Source: Pseudorhodobacter ferrugineus DSM 5888
GTDB taxonomy: Bacteria > Pseudomonadota > Alphaproteobacteria > Rhodobacterales > Rhodobacteraceae
NCBI RefSeq assembly: GCF_000420745.1
Contig: NZ_ATVN01000010.1
Span: 1-64,000, forward strand
DNA length: 64,000 nt
Direction of reading: 5' to 3'
The notes below the pieces were generated by a model. That model was given only the letters and a program-made list of their open reading frames with translations. It was not told the origin of the DNA and did not search any database. Below, piece after piece: positions 1 to 7,677 of the stretch (positions within the stretch are counted from its first letter, which is position 1; each line of letters begins with the position of its first letter). Both the position numbers and the translations under genes were made by a program.

Positions 1-1
1 G

Positions 2-277
2 CCAAATGCAGAATGGCTGCTTGCAGATCGAGGCTATGATGCCGACTGGTTCCGCGAAGCCTTGTCAGAAAGGGGTACAAGGCCCTGTATCCTAGGTCGC
101 AAATCACGCAACAAGACCATTCGATACGACAAGCGCCGTTACAAACGCCGCAACCGCATCGAAAGAATGTTTGGCAGGCTCAAAGATTGGCGACGCGTCG
201 CAACCCGCTATGACCGCTGTCCAAAGGTATTCCTGTCAGCAATTGCACTCGCTGCAACCGTCATATTCTGGTTATGA
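2..277 (+). pseudogene. IS5-type transposase, C-terminal part (cut by window edge)
   Basis: The reading frame is open from base 2 and ends at the TGA at 275-277, so only about 91 C-terminal residues are visible. It carries the DRGY motif (third-to-last catalytic segment of the DDE fold) near the start and the basic RIERMFGRLKDWRRVATRYDR region holding the catalytic Glu, which is typical of the second ORF of IS5-family elements such as the IS427 group. Whether the whole element upstream is intact cannot be seen. The end of the gene runs directly into what looks like the IS right end, as expected for this group where the stop lies within or beside the terminal repeat. Confidence 0.8.
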
Positions 278-293
278 GTCCTGAACCTAAGAT
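272..293 (+). repeat. Probable right terminal end of the IS5-type element
   Basis: The transposase stop overlaps the sequence TTATGAGTCCTGAACCTAAG. Ends of the form GAGTCCTGA(C/A)CCTA are familiar for IS427-type elements. The matching left end is outside the window, so the repeat cannot be confirmed as inverted. Beyond it, to about 423, I see no gene, although the frame of the next gene stays open across the junction. Confidence 0.45.
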
Positions 294-423
294 GGCAACC
301 ATTCGCAAACGGACGCTACGCGGGGGGGCGATTGCGTCTTACATCTGTGGCGCTTGTCCGATACTGCGGCGTTTGGCCTTGCGCGATATGCGTTGCCGTT
401 TCACCCCCAGAAAAGGCAAGCCC

Positions 424-1200
424 ATGCGTGTTTCGATCCGTGTTGATATTGAGTATCAGATCACAGCCGATCAGCCGATCTTGCTGACGCTGGAGGCGGC
501 GCAGACCGAGGGGCAGGTGGTTGTGGATAGCTTGCTGGAGATTGACCATGCCCGTTTGCAGCGGATGGCGGGCGAGGGCGGGGTTGGCGCGCGGGTTTGG
601 GCCTTTGTGACGGGCGAGCGGTTTGTGCTGCGGTATGGGGCCACGGTGGATGTGGCGCGCGCGGAGGTGGACCTGAACCTGTTGGCCGCGGACCCGATGC
701 ATGGGCTGCCGCCCGAGGTTTTGACCTATCTGCGCCCGTCACGCTATTGCCAATCGGACCTGTTCACCGAATTTGTGGCGGTGCAGTTCGGGCATTTGGC
801 GGGCGGGGCCAAGGTTGCGGCGATTTTGGATTGGGTCGCCTATGGGATCGCCTATGTCGGGGGCAGTTCATCGTCGACCACTACGGCGATTGATACGTTT
901 AACGCGGGGCAGGGTGTGTGCCGCGATTTTGCGCATTTGGTGTGTAGTCTGGCGCGGGCGGCGGGGATTCCGGCGCGGTATGTGTCGGTGTATGGGGCGG
1001 AGGTGAACCCGCCCGATTTTCATGCCGTGGTGCAGGTGTGGCTGGGCGGCGCGTGGCACCTGATTGATGCGACGCGGATGAGCCATGCCGATGGGTTGGT
1101 GATTATCGGGGTCGGGCGCGATGCGGGGGATGTGGCATTCATGGAGGCCGAGCAGCCGGTGCAGCCTGTGCGCATTGAGGTGAGCGTGCGGCGGGCCTGA
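424..1200 (+). CDS. Transglutaminase-like cysteine peptidase family protein
   Basis: A 258-residue protein of the bacterial transglutaminase-like superfamily. The Cys-His-Asp triad is visible as GVCRDFAH (Cys166), DFHAVV (His200) and LIDAT (Asp215), the usual order and spacing. The N-terminal half is the beta-rich region found before the core in this family. The start at 424 is chosen because the frame upstream (to 274) runs into the IS end and has no family resemblance, while MRVSIRVDIEY begins a plausible strand after a weak AAGG site. Substrate is unknown; members act as peptidases or amidohydrolases. It is followed by an independent promoter, so it is probably monocistronic. The IS end lies about 130 bases upstream and may affect its promoter. 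Confidence 0.8.
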   Translation: MRVSIRVDIEYQITADQPILLTLEAAQTEGQVVVDSLLEIDHARLQRMAGEGGVGARVWAFVTGERFVLRYGATVDVARAEVDLNLLAADPMHGLPPEVLTYLRPSRYCQSDLFTEFVAVQFGHLAGGAKVAAILDWVAYGIAYVGGSSSSTTTAIDTFNAGQGVCRDFAHLVCSLARAAGIPARYVSVYGAEVNPPDFHAVVQVWLGGAWHLIDATRMSHADGLVIIGVGRDAGDVAFMEAEQPVQPVRIEVSVRRA

Positions 1201-1208
1201 GGTTGCGC

Positions 1209-1237
1209 TTGCAATTAGCGGGGGGGAGGGCTATATC
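1209..1237 (+). promoter_or_regulatory. Sigma70-type promoter of the rimP-nusA-infB operon
   Basis: TTGCAA at 1209-1214 and TATATC at 1232-1237 are separated by exactly 17 bases. The predicted start of transcription is near 1244, giving a leader of about 100 bases before rimP. Confidence 0.6.
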
Positions 1238-1288
1238 ACCAATAACAGCTGTTTCAGGGTCCAAACCTGAAGCTACCGGAACCTGACG

Positions 1289-1315
1289 CGGGCCTGTTGG
1301 CCCGTTTTTTGTTTT
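1289..1315 (+). terminator. Intrinsic terminator inside the rimP leader (possible attenuator)
   Basis: CGGGCC (1289-1294), loop TGTT, GGCCCG (1299-1304), then six T and a further T-rich run. It lies 30 bases before the rimP start and downstream of the promoter at 1209-1237, so it would stop transcripts of the operon itself, not only those of the preceding gene. A second hairpin, TTCAGG/CCTGAA, lies at about 1251-1270. The leader segment CAGGGTCC can pair imperfectly with GGAACCTG just before the terminator stem, an arrangement that could form an antiterminator. Confidence 0.65.
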
Positions 1316-1344
1316 GGGATACCTTTTGCGAATGGATGCGCCCG

Positions 1345-1959
1345 ATGTCTGACCTGATTGCCAAAACCGCGATTGACCGTCGCCTTGCCGAGATTGTGAC
1401 CCCAGCCATTGAGGATTTGGGGTTTGAATTGGTGCGTATCCGGTTGATGAGCGGCAAGTTGAAGATTTTGCAGATCATGGCGGACCGCCCCGAAGGCGGG
1501 ATTATCGTTGAGGATTGCGCGACAATTTCGACAGCCGTGTCGGCGATTTTGGATGTCGAGGACCCGATTGAGGATAACTATACGCTTGAGGTGTCCAGCC
1601 CCGGGATTGACCGCCCGCTGACGCGGTTGAAGGATTTCGACATGTGGGCCGATTATGAGGCGCGGATCGAGACGACCGAGTTGATTGATGGCCGCCGCCG
1701 TTTCAAAGGCATTTTGCGCGGGATCGAGGGCAATGAGGTGTTGATCGAGCTTGATGATGGCAAAGAGCCTGTGACCATCGGGTTGGAGTTTGAATGGCTT
1801 TCGGATGCCAAGCTGGTTTTGACCGATGATCTGATCGCGGAAATGCTGCGCCAGAAAAAGGCGAGCGGCAATTATGACGCGAATGATTTTGACGAGATTG
1901 AAGAATCCGAAGGGGACGAGGCTGATGTGGCCGATGAGACCCCTGTAACGAAACACTGA
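1345..1959 (+). CDS. rimP: Ribosome maturation factor RimP
   Basis: A 204-residue RimP, needed for 30S subunit maturation. The N-terminal alpha/beta domain contains the family pattern [14 protein letters not shown] followed by [12 protein letters not shown], and the C-terminal SH3-like domain runs from about residue 95 to 165, with an acidic tail. Start at ATG 1345 ([13 protein letters not shown]) matches the usual beginning of family members; an in-frame ATG at 1336 is also possible, while the longer frame from 1297 begins inside the terminator hairpin and is rejected. It is the first gene of the conserved rimP-nusA-ylxR-infB operon, 30 bases ahead of nusA. Confidence 0.95.
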   Translation: MSDLIAKTAIDRRLAEIVTPAIEDLGFELVRIRLMSGKLKILQIMADRPEGGIIVEDCATISTAVSAILDVEDPIEDNYTLEVSSPGIDRPLTRLKDFDMWADYEARIETTELIDGRRRFKGILRGIEGNEVLIELDDGKEPVTIGLEFEWLSDAKLVLTDDLIAEMLRQKKASGNYDANDFDEIEESEGDEADVADETPVTKH

Positions 1960-1989
1960 CGGCAACAGCCGACCTTCGGGAGAGAGACT

Positions 1990-3606
1990 ATGGCGATTAC
2001 CTCTGCAAACCAGCTTGAACTGTTGCAAACGGCCGAAGCCGTTGCGCGCGAGAAGATGATTGACCCTGATCTGGTCATTCAGGCGATGGAAGAATCGCTC
2101 GCCCGTGCCGCAAAGTCCCGTTACGGGGCCGAGTTGGATATTCGCGTGGCGATTGACCGCCGCACGGGCCGCGCGACGTTTACGCGGGTGCGCACGGTTG
2201 TGGCGGATGACGAGGTTGAAAACTATCAGTCCCAGATGAACGTCAAGGATGCCAAGGCGCATTTGGCGGACCCGCAGATCGGTGATCTGATTGTGGATGA
2301 GGTTCCGCCTGTTGATCTGGGCCGGATCGCGGCGCAATCGGCCAAGCAGGTTATCTTGCAAAAGGTACGTGAGGCTGAGCGTGACCGCCAGTATGAAGAA
2401 TTCAAAGACCGCAAGGGCACGATCATCAACGGTCAGGTCAAGCGTGAGGAATATGGCAATATCATCGTGGATATTGGCCGTGGCGAAGCGATTCTGCGCC
2501 GGAACGAAAAGATCGGCCGCGAATCCTATCGCCCGAACGACCGTATCCGTTGCTACATCAAGGATGTGCGCCGTGAGGCCCGTGGCCCGCAGGTGTTCCT
2601 GTCGCGCACCGATCCGCAGTTCATGGCCGAATTGTTCAAGATGGAAGTGCCAGAGATTTACGACAATATCATCGAGATCAAGGCCGTTGCCCGTGATCCG
2701 GGGTCGCGTGCCAAGATTGCAGTGATTTCCTATGACAACTCCATCGACCCTGTGGGGGCTTGCGTTGGTATGCGCGGCAGCCGTGTGCAGGCCGTTGTGA
2801 ACGAATTGCAGGGCGAAAAGATCGACATCATTCCGTGGAATGAAGATCAGGCGACGTTCCTTGTGAACGCGTTGCAGCCAGCCGAAGTCAGTAAAGTTGT
2901 GATCGACGAAGAGGCCGGCAAGATCGAAGTGGTTGTGCCGGATGAGCAGTTGTCGCTGGCAATTGGTCGTCGTGGTCAGAACGTGCGGTTGGCCAGCCAG
3001 TTGACCGGTTTGGACATTGATATCGTGACCGAGACCGACGAATCGGCCCGCCGCCAAGCAGAGTTTGCCGAGCGGACCGGCCTGTTCATGGAAACTTTGG
3101 ACATCGACGAAATGATGGCGCAACTGCTGGTCGCCGAAGGCTTTGTCACCTTGGAAGAGGTGGCCTATGTTGAGACCGACGAATTGCTGTCGATTGACGG
3201 GTTTGATGAAGGGACGGCGGGCGAGTTGCAGACACGTGCGCGGGAATACCTTGAAGCCGCCAATACCAAAGCGATGGAGGCTGCAAAGGCCCTTGGCGTT
3301 GAGGAAAGTCTGATTAACTTTGAAGGGCTTACCCCGCAAATGCTGGAAGCCTTGGCGAATGATGGCATCAAGACGCTGGAAGATTTCGCGACCTGCGCCG
3401 ACTGGGAACTGGCCGGTGGCTGGACCACAGAAAAAGGTGTGCGCGTCAAGGATGAAGGTGTGCTGGAAAAGTTTGACGTAAGTCTGGAAGAGGCGCAAAA
3501 TCTGGTTATGACCGCGCGGGTCATGCTGGGTTGGGTTGACCCGACCGAGTTGGAAGGCGCAGACGATGCCGATGACGAGGCTGACGCCGAGGAGGAAGAG
3601 GCCTAA
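1990..3606 (+). CDS. nusA: Transcription termination/antitermination factor NusA
   Basis: A 538-residue NusA, which binds RNA polymerase and modulates pausing, termination and antitermination. Visible order: N-terminal polymerase-binding domain (about 1-130), S1 domain (about 135-200, starting at KGTIINGQVKREEYGNIIVDIG-like sequence), KH1 with GMRGSR near residue 261, KH2 with AIGRRGQN near 323, and C-terminal helix-hairpin repeats to about 515, ending in an acidic tail. The C-terminal repeats are those typical of proteobacterial NusA. The GGGAGAGAG site before the ATG gives good translation initiation. It is co-transcribed with rimP and the downstream RNA-binding gene, 15 bases away. Confidence 0.97.
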   Translation: MAITSANQLELLQTAEAVAREKMIDPDLVIQAMEESLARAAKSRYGAELDIRVAIDRRTGRATFTRVRTVVADDEVENYQSQMNVKDAKAHLADPQIGDLIVDEVPPVDLGRIAAQSAKQVILQKVREAERDRQYEEFKDRKGTIINGQVKREEYGNIIVDIGRGEAILRRNEKIGRESYRPNDRIRCYIKDVRREARGPQVFLSRTDPQFMAELFKMEVPEIYDNIIEIKAVARDPGSRAKIAVISYDNSIDPVGACVGMRGSRVQAVVNELQGEKIDIIPWNEDQATFLVNALQPAEVSKVVIDEEAGKIEVVVPDEQLSLAIGRRGQNVRLASQLTGLDIDIVTETDESARRQAEFAERTGLFMETLDIDEMMAQLLVAEGFVTLEEVAYVETDELLSIDGFDEGTAGELQTRAREYLEAANTKAMEAAKALGVEESLINFEGLTPQMLEALANDGIKTLEDFATCADWELAGGWTTEKGVRVKDEGVLEKFDVSLEEAQNLVMTARVMLGWVDPTELEGADDADDEADAEEEEA

Positions 3607-3621
3607 GGGCCTCTGACCGAT

Positions 3622-4257
3622 ATGGCGCGCGGGGGTCGGGATAAAGACCGTGAGGATGGGCCGGAGCGCCGGTGCATCGTTACGGGCGAGAACCAACCCA
3701 AAGCGGGGTTGATCCGCTTTGTGGTGGGGCCGGACGCGCAGGTGGTGCCGGATATTTTGGGCCGCTTGCCCGGGCGGGGGATTTATGTCGCGGCTGACCG
3801 TGATGCGATTGCCAAAGCCGCGGCCAAGGGGTTGTTTTCTCGCGCGGCCAAGCAGGTGGTTAAGGCACCCGACGGGCTGGCCGAAATGGTAGAGGCCCTT
3901 TTGGCGCGGCGTGTCATTGAATTGTTAAGCCTTGCACGCAAAGCAGGGCAGGCCGTGACGGGCTATGAGAAAGTTAAGGACTGGTTGGTGAAGGGGCAAG
4001 CGATTGCCTTGGTGCAAGCCAGCGACGGGTCGGAACGCGGTAAATCAAAGCTGCGGCCGCCCGAACGCAAGAACGGGTTTATCGGCTGTTTGTCGTCTCA
4101 GGAAATGGGTTTGGCATTCGGGCGCGAACATGCGATACACGCGGCGCTTGCCGCTGGTGGACTCGGTCTTCGTGTTGTAGAGGAAGCGGCAAGGCTCGCG
4201 GGTTTCCGTGAACAAGCAGGCGGGAATCCCGCCGATGAGGATAGACAAGACGCATGA
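3622..4257 (+). CDS. YlxR-L7Ae fusion RNA-binding protein
   Basis: A 211-residue protein in the nusA-infB interval. The N-terminal YlxR (DUF448) domain has ERRCIVTGE near the start and the [10 protein letters not shown] signature around residue 50. The C-terminal half resembles the L7Ae/L30e ribosomal-protein fold ([18 protein letters not shown] onward). In many bacteria the two are separate genes (ylxR and ylxQ); in alphaproteobacteria they are commonly fused as here. The role is RNA or nucleoid binding, not well defined. It overlaps infB by four bases (ATGA), indicating translational coupling. Confidence 0.9.
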   Translation: MARGGRDKDREDGPERRCIVTGENQPKAGLIRFVVGPDAQVVPDILGRLPGRGIYVAADRDAIAKAAAKGLFSRAAKQVVKAPDGLAEMVEALLARRVIELLSLARKAGQAVTGYEKVKDWLVKGQAIALVQASDGSERGKSKLRPPERKNGFIGCLSSQEMGLAFGREHAIHAALAAGGLGLRVVEEAARLAGFREQAGGNPADEDRQDA

Positions 4258-6794
4258 GCGATACAGACGGTAAAAAACCCCTCGGCCTTGGTGGCACCCC
4301 CCGTTCGGGTCAGGTGAAGCAAAGTTTTAGTCATGGCCGCACGAAAAGTGTTGTCGTGGAGACGAAGCGCAAACGCGTTGTCGTACCCGCAAAGCCGGGT
4401 GCGCCCGGTGCAGCCCCCGCTGCCGGTGGCAAAACGCATTTGGGCGATCCGTCCAAGCGCCCTGCAGGCATTTCGGATGCAGAGATGGAGCGCCGCCTTG
4501 CGGCCTTGCGCGCCGCCAAAGCCCGTGAGGTTGAAGACAACGAGCGCCGCGCCGCCGATGAGTTGCAGCGCGAAGGAGAGCGTGCGCGCAAGCGTGAAGA
4601 GATTGAAGTCAAAGAGCGCGAAGACCGCGAGCGCGAAGACGCGCTGAAGGCCCGTGCCGATGAAGAAGCCCGCGTCAAGGCCGAGGCGGAGGCCGATGCC
4701 AAGCGTATTGAGGCCGCCAAAGCAGCCCCACGGCCCAAACCTTCGGCAGCAGCGCCCGCTACCACAGCGGTTGACGAGCGTGGCCCGATGGGTGCCAAGC
4801 CCGGACTTGCGCCAGCACGCAGCAAAACTGACCGCGACCGCGATAGCCGCGCCGATGATGGGGCGCGTGGCAAAGCCAAGGCCGCCGAAGATAGCCGCCG
4901 CACAGGCCGTTTGTCGTTGAACGATGCGCTGGCCGGCGAAGGTGGGCGGACCCGCTCGATGGCCGCGATGAAGCGCAAGCAGGAAAAGGCGCGTCAAAAG
5001 GCGCTGGGCCAGCAAGCCCGCCCTGAAAAGCAAGTGCGCGATGTGAAAGTGCCGGAAACCATCGTGGTTTCGGAACTGGCAAACCGTATGGCCGAACGTG
5101 CCGCCGATGTTGTGAAAAGCCTGATGAAAATGGGCTTGATGGTCACAATGAACGAGCCGATTGACGCGGATACTGCGGAATTGGTGATCGAAGAGTTCGG
5201 CCACAAGATGGTGCGGGTTTCGGATGCCGACGTCGAGCAGGTTATCGAACAGGTTGCTGACGCCGCGAGCGATTTGCTGCCACGCCCGCCGATTGTGACG
5301 ATCATGGGTCACGTTGACCACGGCAAGACCAGCCTTTTGGATGCGATTCGCAGTGCCAAGGTTGTGTCGGGCGAAGCGGGCGGGATCACGCAGCATATCG
5401 GCGCTTATCAGGTGACAACCGATAGTGGCGCGTTGCTGACCTTCCTTGATACCCCCGGCCACGCGGCATTTACGTCGATGCGGGCCCGTGGGGCGCAAGT
5501 GACCGATATTGTGGTGCTGGTTGTTGCGGCAGATGATGCCGTGATGCCGCAGACGATTGAAGCGATCAAGCATGCGCAGGCTGCCAAGGTGCCGATGATT
5601 GTGGCCATCAACAAGATGGACAAGCATGACGCCAACGCTACAAAAGTGCGCACTGATCTGTTGCAGCACGAAGTGGTGGTCGAGGCGATGTCGGGCGATG
5701 TGCAAGACGTTGAACTGTCCGCGAAAACCGGCATGGGCATTGATAAATTGCTGGAAGCCATTGCCTTGCAGGCCGAGATTTTGGAGCTGAAGGCGAACCC
5801 GAACCGGGCCGCCGCTGCTGCTGTGATTGAGGCCAAACTGGACGTGGGCCGTGGCCCTGTTGCGACCGTGTTGGTCAGCAACGGTACATTGCGCCGTGGC
5901 GATATCTTTGTTGTCGGCGAGCAGTGGGGCAAGGTGCGTGCGCTGATCAACGATCAAGGCGAGCGTGTGGAAGAGGCTGGCCCGTCAACCCCGGTCGAAG
6001 TGCTGGGCCTGTCGGGTACGCCGGCTGCGGGTGACGTGCTGAACGTGGTGGAAACCGAAGCGCAGGCGCGCGAAATCGCGACCTATCGTGAAAAAGCCGC
6101 CAAAGACAAGCGCGCCGCGATTGGGGCTGCAACGACGCTGGAACAGCTGATGGCGAAAGCCAAGGCTGACAAGGACGTGTCCGAGCTGCCGATTATCGTG
6201 AAGGCCGATGTGCAGGGGTCTGCCGAAGCCATCGTTCAGGCGATGGAGAAAATTGGTAATGATGAAGTGCGCGTGCGCGTGCTGCATTACGGCGTAGGTG
6301 CTATCACTGATTCGGATGTTGGGCTTGCCGAGGCATCAAACGTGCCGATCATCGGGTTTAACGTGCGGGCCAATGCGTCTGCCCGTCAGTCGGCGAACCA
6401 AAAAGGTGTTGAGATCCGTTATTACTCGATCATCTATGATCTGGTGGATGACATTAAGGATGCGGCATCTGGCCTGTTGAAAGCCGAAGTGCGCGAAACC
6501 TTTATCGGTTATGCGCAGATCAAAGAGGTGTTCAAGGTGACTGGCATCGGCCAAGTTGCGGGTTGTATCGTTACCGAAGGCGTTGCGCGCCGGTCGGCTG
6601 GCGTGCGCTTGCTGCGTGACGATGTGGTGATCCATGAAGGCACGCTGAAGACGCTGAAGCGCTATAAGGACGAAGTGAAAGAGGTCCAGTCCGGGCAGGA
6701 ATGTGGCATGGCATTTGAACGCTATGAAGACATTCGTCAGGGCGATGTGATCGAGATCTTTGAGCGCGAAGAGGTGGAGCGCCGTTTGGCGTGA
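4254..6794 (+). CDS. infB: Translation initiation factor IF-2
   Basis: An 846-residue IF-2, the GTPase that positions initiator tRNA on the 30S subunit and promotes subunit joining. The first 265 or so residues are a charged, low-complexity alphaproteobacterial extension rich in Arg, Glu, Ala and Lys. The IF2_N domain follows (about 270-330), then the GTPase domain with GHVDHGKT near residue 352, DTPGHAAF near 398 and NKMD near 452. Domains II-IV follow, with the last ([14 protein letters not shown]) holding the fMet-tRNA binding fold. It is the last gene of the operon and is followed by two hairpins, the second a strong terminator. Confidence 0.97.
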   Translation: MSDTDGKKPLGLGGTPRSGQVKQSFSHGRTKSVVVETKRKRVVVPAKPGAPGAAPAAGGKTHLGDPSKRPAGISDAEMERRLAALRAAKAREVEDNERRAADELQREGERARKREEIEVKEREDREREDALKARADEEARVKAEAEADAKRIEAAKAAPRPKPSAAAPATTAVDERGPMGAKPGLAPARSKTDRDRDSRADDGARGKAKAAEDSRRTGRLSLNDALAGEGGRTRSMAAMKRKQEKARQKALGQQARPEKQVRDVKVPETIVVSELANRMAERAADVVKSLMKMGLMVTMNEPIDADTAELVIEEFGHKMVRVSDADVEQVIEQVADAASDLLPRPPIVTIMGHVDHGKTSLLDAIRSAKVVSGEAGGITQHIGAYQVTTDSGALLTFLDTPGHAAFTSMRARGAQVTDIVVLVVAADDAVMPQTIEAIKHAQAAKVPMIVAINKMDKHDANATKVRTDLLQHEVVVEAMSGDVQDVELSAKTGMGIDKLLEAIALQAEILELKANPNRAAAAAVIEAKLDVGRGPVATVLVSNGTLRRGDIFVVGEQWGKVRALINDQGERVEEAGPSTPVEVLGLSGTPAAGDVLNVVETEAQAREIATYREKAAKDKRAAIGAATTLEQLMAKAKADKDVSELPIIVKADVQGSAEAIVQAMEKIGNDEVRVRVLHYGVGAITDSDVGLAEASNVPIIGFNVRANASARQSANQKGVEIRYYSIIYDLVDDIKDAASGLLKAEVRETFIGYAQIKEVFKVTGIGQVAGCIVTEGVARRSAGVRLLRDDVVIHEGTLKTLKRYKDEVKEVQSGQECGMAFERYEDIRQGDVIEIFEREEVERRLA

Positions 6795-6804
6795 GGCTGA
6801 AGTG

Positions 6805-6839
6805 GTTTGCAATCGATCTGTACCAGATTAATTGCAAAC
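6805..6839 (+). other. Long imperfect hairpin after infB
   Basis: GTTTGCAAT (6805-6813) pairs with ATTGCAAAC (6831-6839), and inside it ATCTG (6816-6820) pairs with CAGAT (6824-6828) across a TAC loop. Only one mismatch and one G-T pair interrupt the 16-pair stem. It begins 11 bases after the infB stop. There is no T run, so it is not itself a normal terminator. Confidence 0.6.
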
Positions 6840-6885
6840 TAAAACATGCAGGCCCTTCGTGTTAGGGTGTGATCGCGAGGCAATC

Positions 6886-6916
6886 AAAAAGGCCGGGCAA
6901 TTTGCCCGGCCTTTTT
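6886..6916. terminator. Bidirectional intrinsic terminator between infB and a small minus-strand gene
   Basis: AAAAAGGCCGGGCAA is followed directly by TTTGCCCGGCCTTTTT, a near-perfect palindrome with A and T tails on either side. It can terminate infB on the plus strand and the 46-residue gene (6940-7080) on the minus strand. Confidence 0.9.
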
Positions 6917-6939
6917 GATATGTCGCTGTTTTTCGCGTT

Positions 6940-7080
6940 TTAGGTTTTCCGCGTTGGCATGACGGGTTTGCCAACAAAATTCTTTTCATCAACGCGGACG
7001 ATGATATTTCCGTTCGGCAATTGACCAACCTGCAGGCCTTGCACCGAAACACAGCTGCCCAAAGTGATAGTTCGCAACAT
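6940..7080 (-). CDS. Small conserved-looking protein, 46 residues
   Basis: On the minus strand an ATG at 7078-7080 opens a frame of 46 codons ending in TAA at 6940-6942. A GGGG site lies about 5 bases before the start. The product starts MLRTITLGSCVSVQG and contains LPNGNIIVRV and NFVGKPV, reading as a compact beta-rich polypeptide. Its stop is 24 bases from the bidirectional terminator at 6886-6916, which fits a real transcription unit. I recall similar tiny proteins next to infB in this family of bacteria, but cannot check that here. Function unknown. It is too short for usual ORF cut-offs. Confidence 0.6.
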   Translation of the reverse strand: MLRTITLGSCVSVQGLQVGQLPNGNIIVRVDEKNFVGKPVMPTRKT

Positions 7081-7195
7081 GCTAATCCCCAAATTAACTA
7101 CATCTTTATATTAAGTTGAATCTGATCGAAATCCAGCAGCTATTTTGTGAATTAAGGCAATTTTATGGCGTTTTTGAAGCAAAACCGTGCGATTT

Positions 7196-7594
7196 TCAAA
7201 GCCAGTCGCGCAGGATCGGGATTAGGGGCAGATCAGCGGGGGGCATGGGGTAGTTGGACATGTTCTCGGGGCGGACCCAGGCAAGCGATTGCCCTTCGCG
7301 GCCGGAAACGATTCCCTGCCATTTGCGGCAGGCGAACAGCGGCATGAGCAGGTGAAAGTCGGGATAGGCGTGGCTGGCAAAGGTGAGCGGGGCCAAGCAG
7401 GACGCCCATGTGTCGATCCCGAGTTCCTCTTGCAGCTCTCGGATCAGGGCGGTTTCGGGGGACTCATTGGGTTCGACCTTGCCGCCAGGAAATTCCCACA
7501 GGCCTGCCAGGGATTTGCCTTCGGGGCGTTGGGCGAGGAGGACGCGGCCATCGGCGTCGATCAGGGCCACGGCGGAGACGAGGATTATTTTCAT
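7196..7594 (-). CDS. mutT: MutT-type Nudix hydrolase
   Basis: A 132-residue Nudix protein with a full Nudix box at about residues 37-60 (GGKVEPNESPETA followed by RELQEELGI). The short length, the AQRPEGKSLAGLWEFPGGK segment and the C-terminal DLPLIP region match 8-oxo-dGTP diphosphatase MutT, which removes oxidised nucleotides from the dNTP pool. It follows argJ on the same strand with an 83-base gap holding a GC-rich repeat, so it may be co-transcribed with argJ and the parvulin gene. Other (d)NTP pyrophosphatase specificities cannot be excluded. Confidence 0.88.
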   Translation of the reverse strand: MKIILVSAVALIDADGRVLLAQRPEGKSLAGLWEFPGGKVEPNESPETALIRELQEELGIDTWASCLAPLTFASHAYPDFHLLMPLFACRKWQGIVSGREGQSLAWVRPENMSNYPMPPADLPLIPILRDWL

Positions 7595-7616
7595 GAAGTG
7601 CCTTTTGGGCCAGCGC

Positions 7617-7671
7617 CGGGGGGGCTGTCTGCCCCCCGGACCCCCCGAGGATATTTGAGCCGAAAAGAAAG
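7617..7671 (+). repeat. Intergenic hairpin plus GAGGATATTT motif
   Basis: GGGGGGC, a short loop and GCCCCCC are followed by GGACCCCCCGAGGATATTT and then GAAAAGAAAG. The arrangement (G/C hairpin, then GAG(G)TATTT-like box, then an A-rich AAGA box) resembles the elements found at 16491-16595, 30136-30157 and 51908-52010. It lies between argJ and mutT and points against both genes. The same kind of sequence is common between genes in Rhodobacteraceae, to my recollection. Confidence 0.5.
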
Positions 7672-7677
7672 CGAGGG

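Noticed and set aside
1273-3696. An 807-codon open frame on the minus strand across rimP and nusA
   Set aside because: It mirrors the third-codon GC bias of the real plus-strand genes and has no recognisable domain; rimP and nusA are certain.
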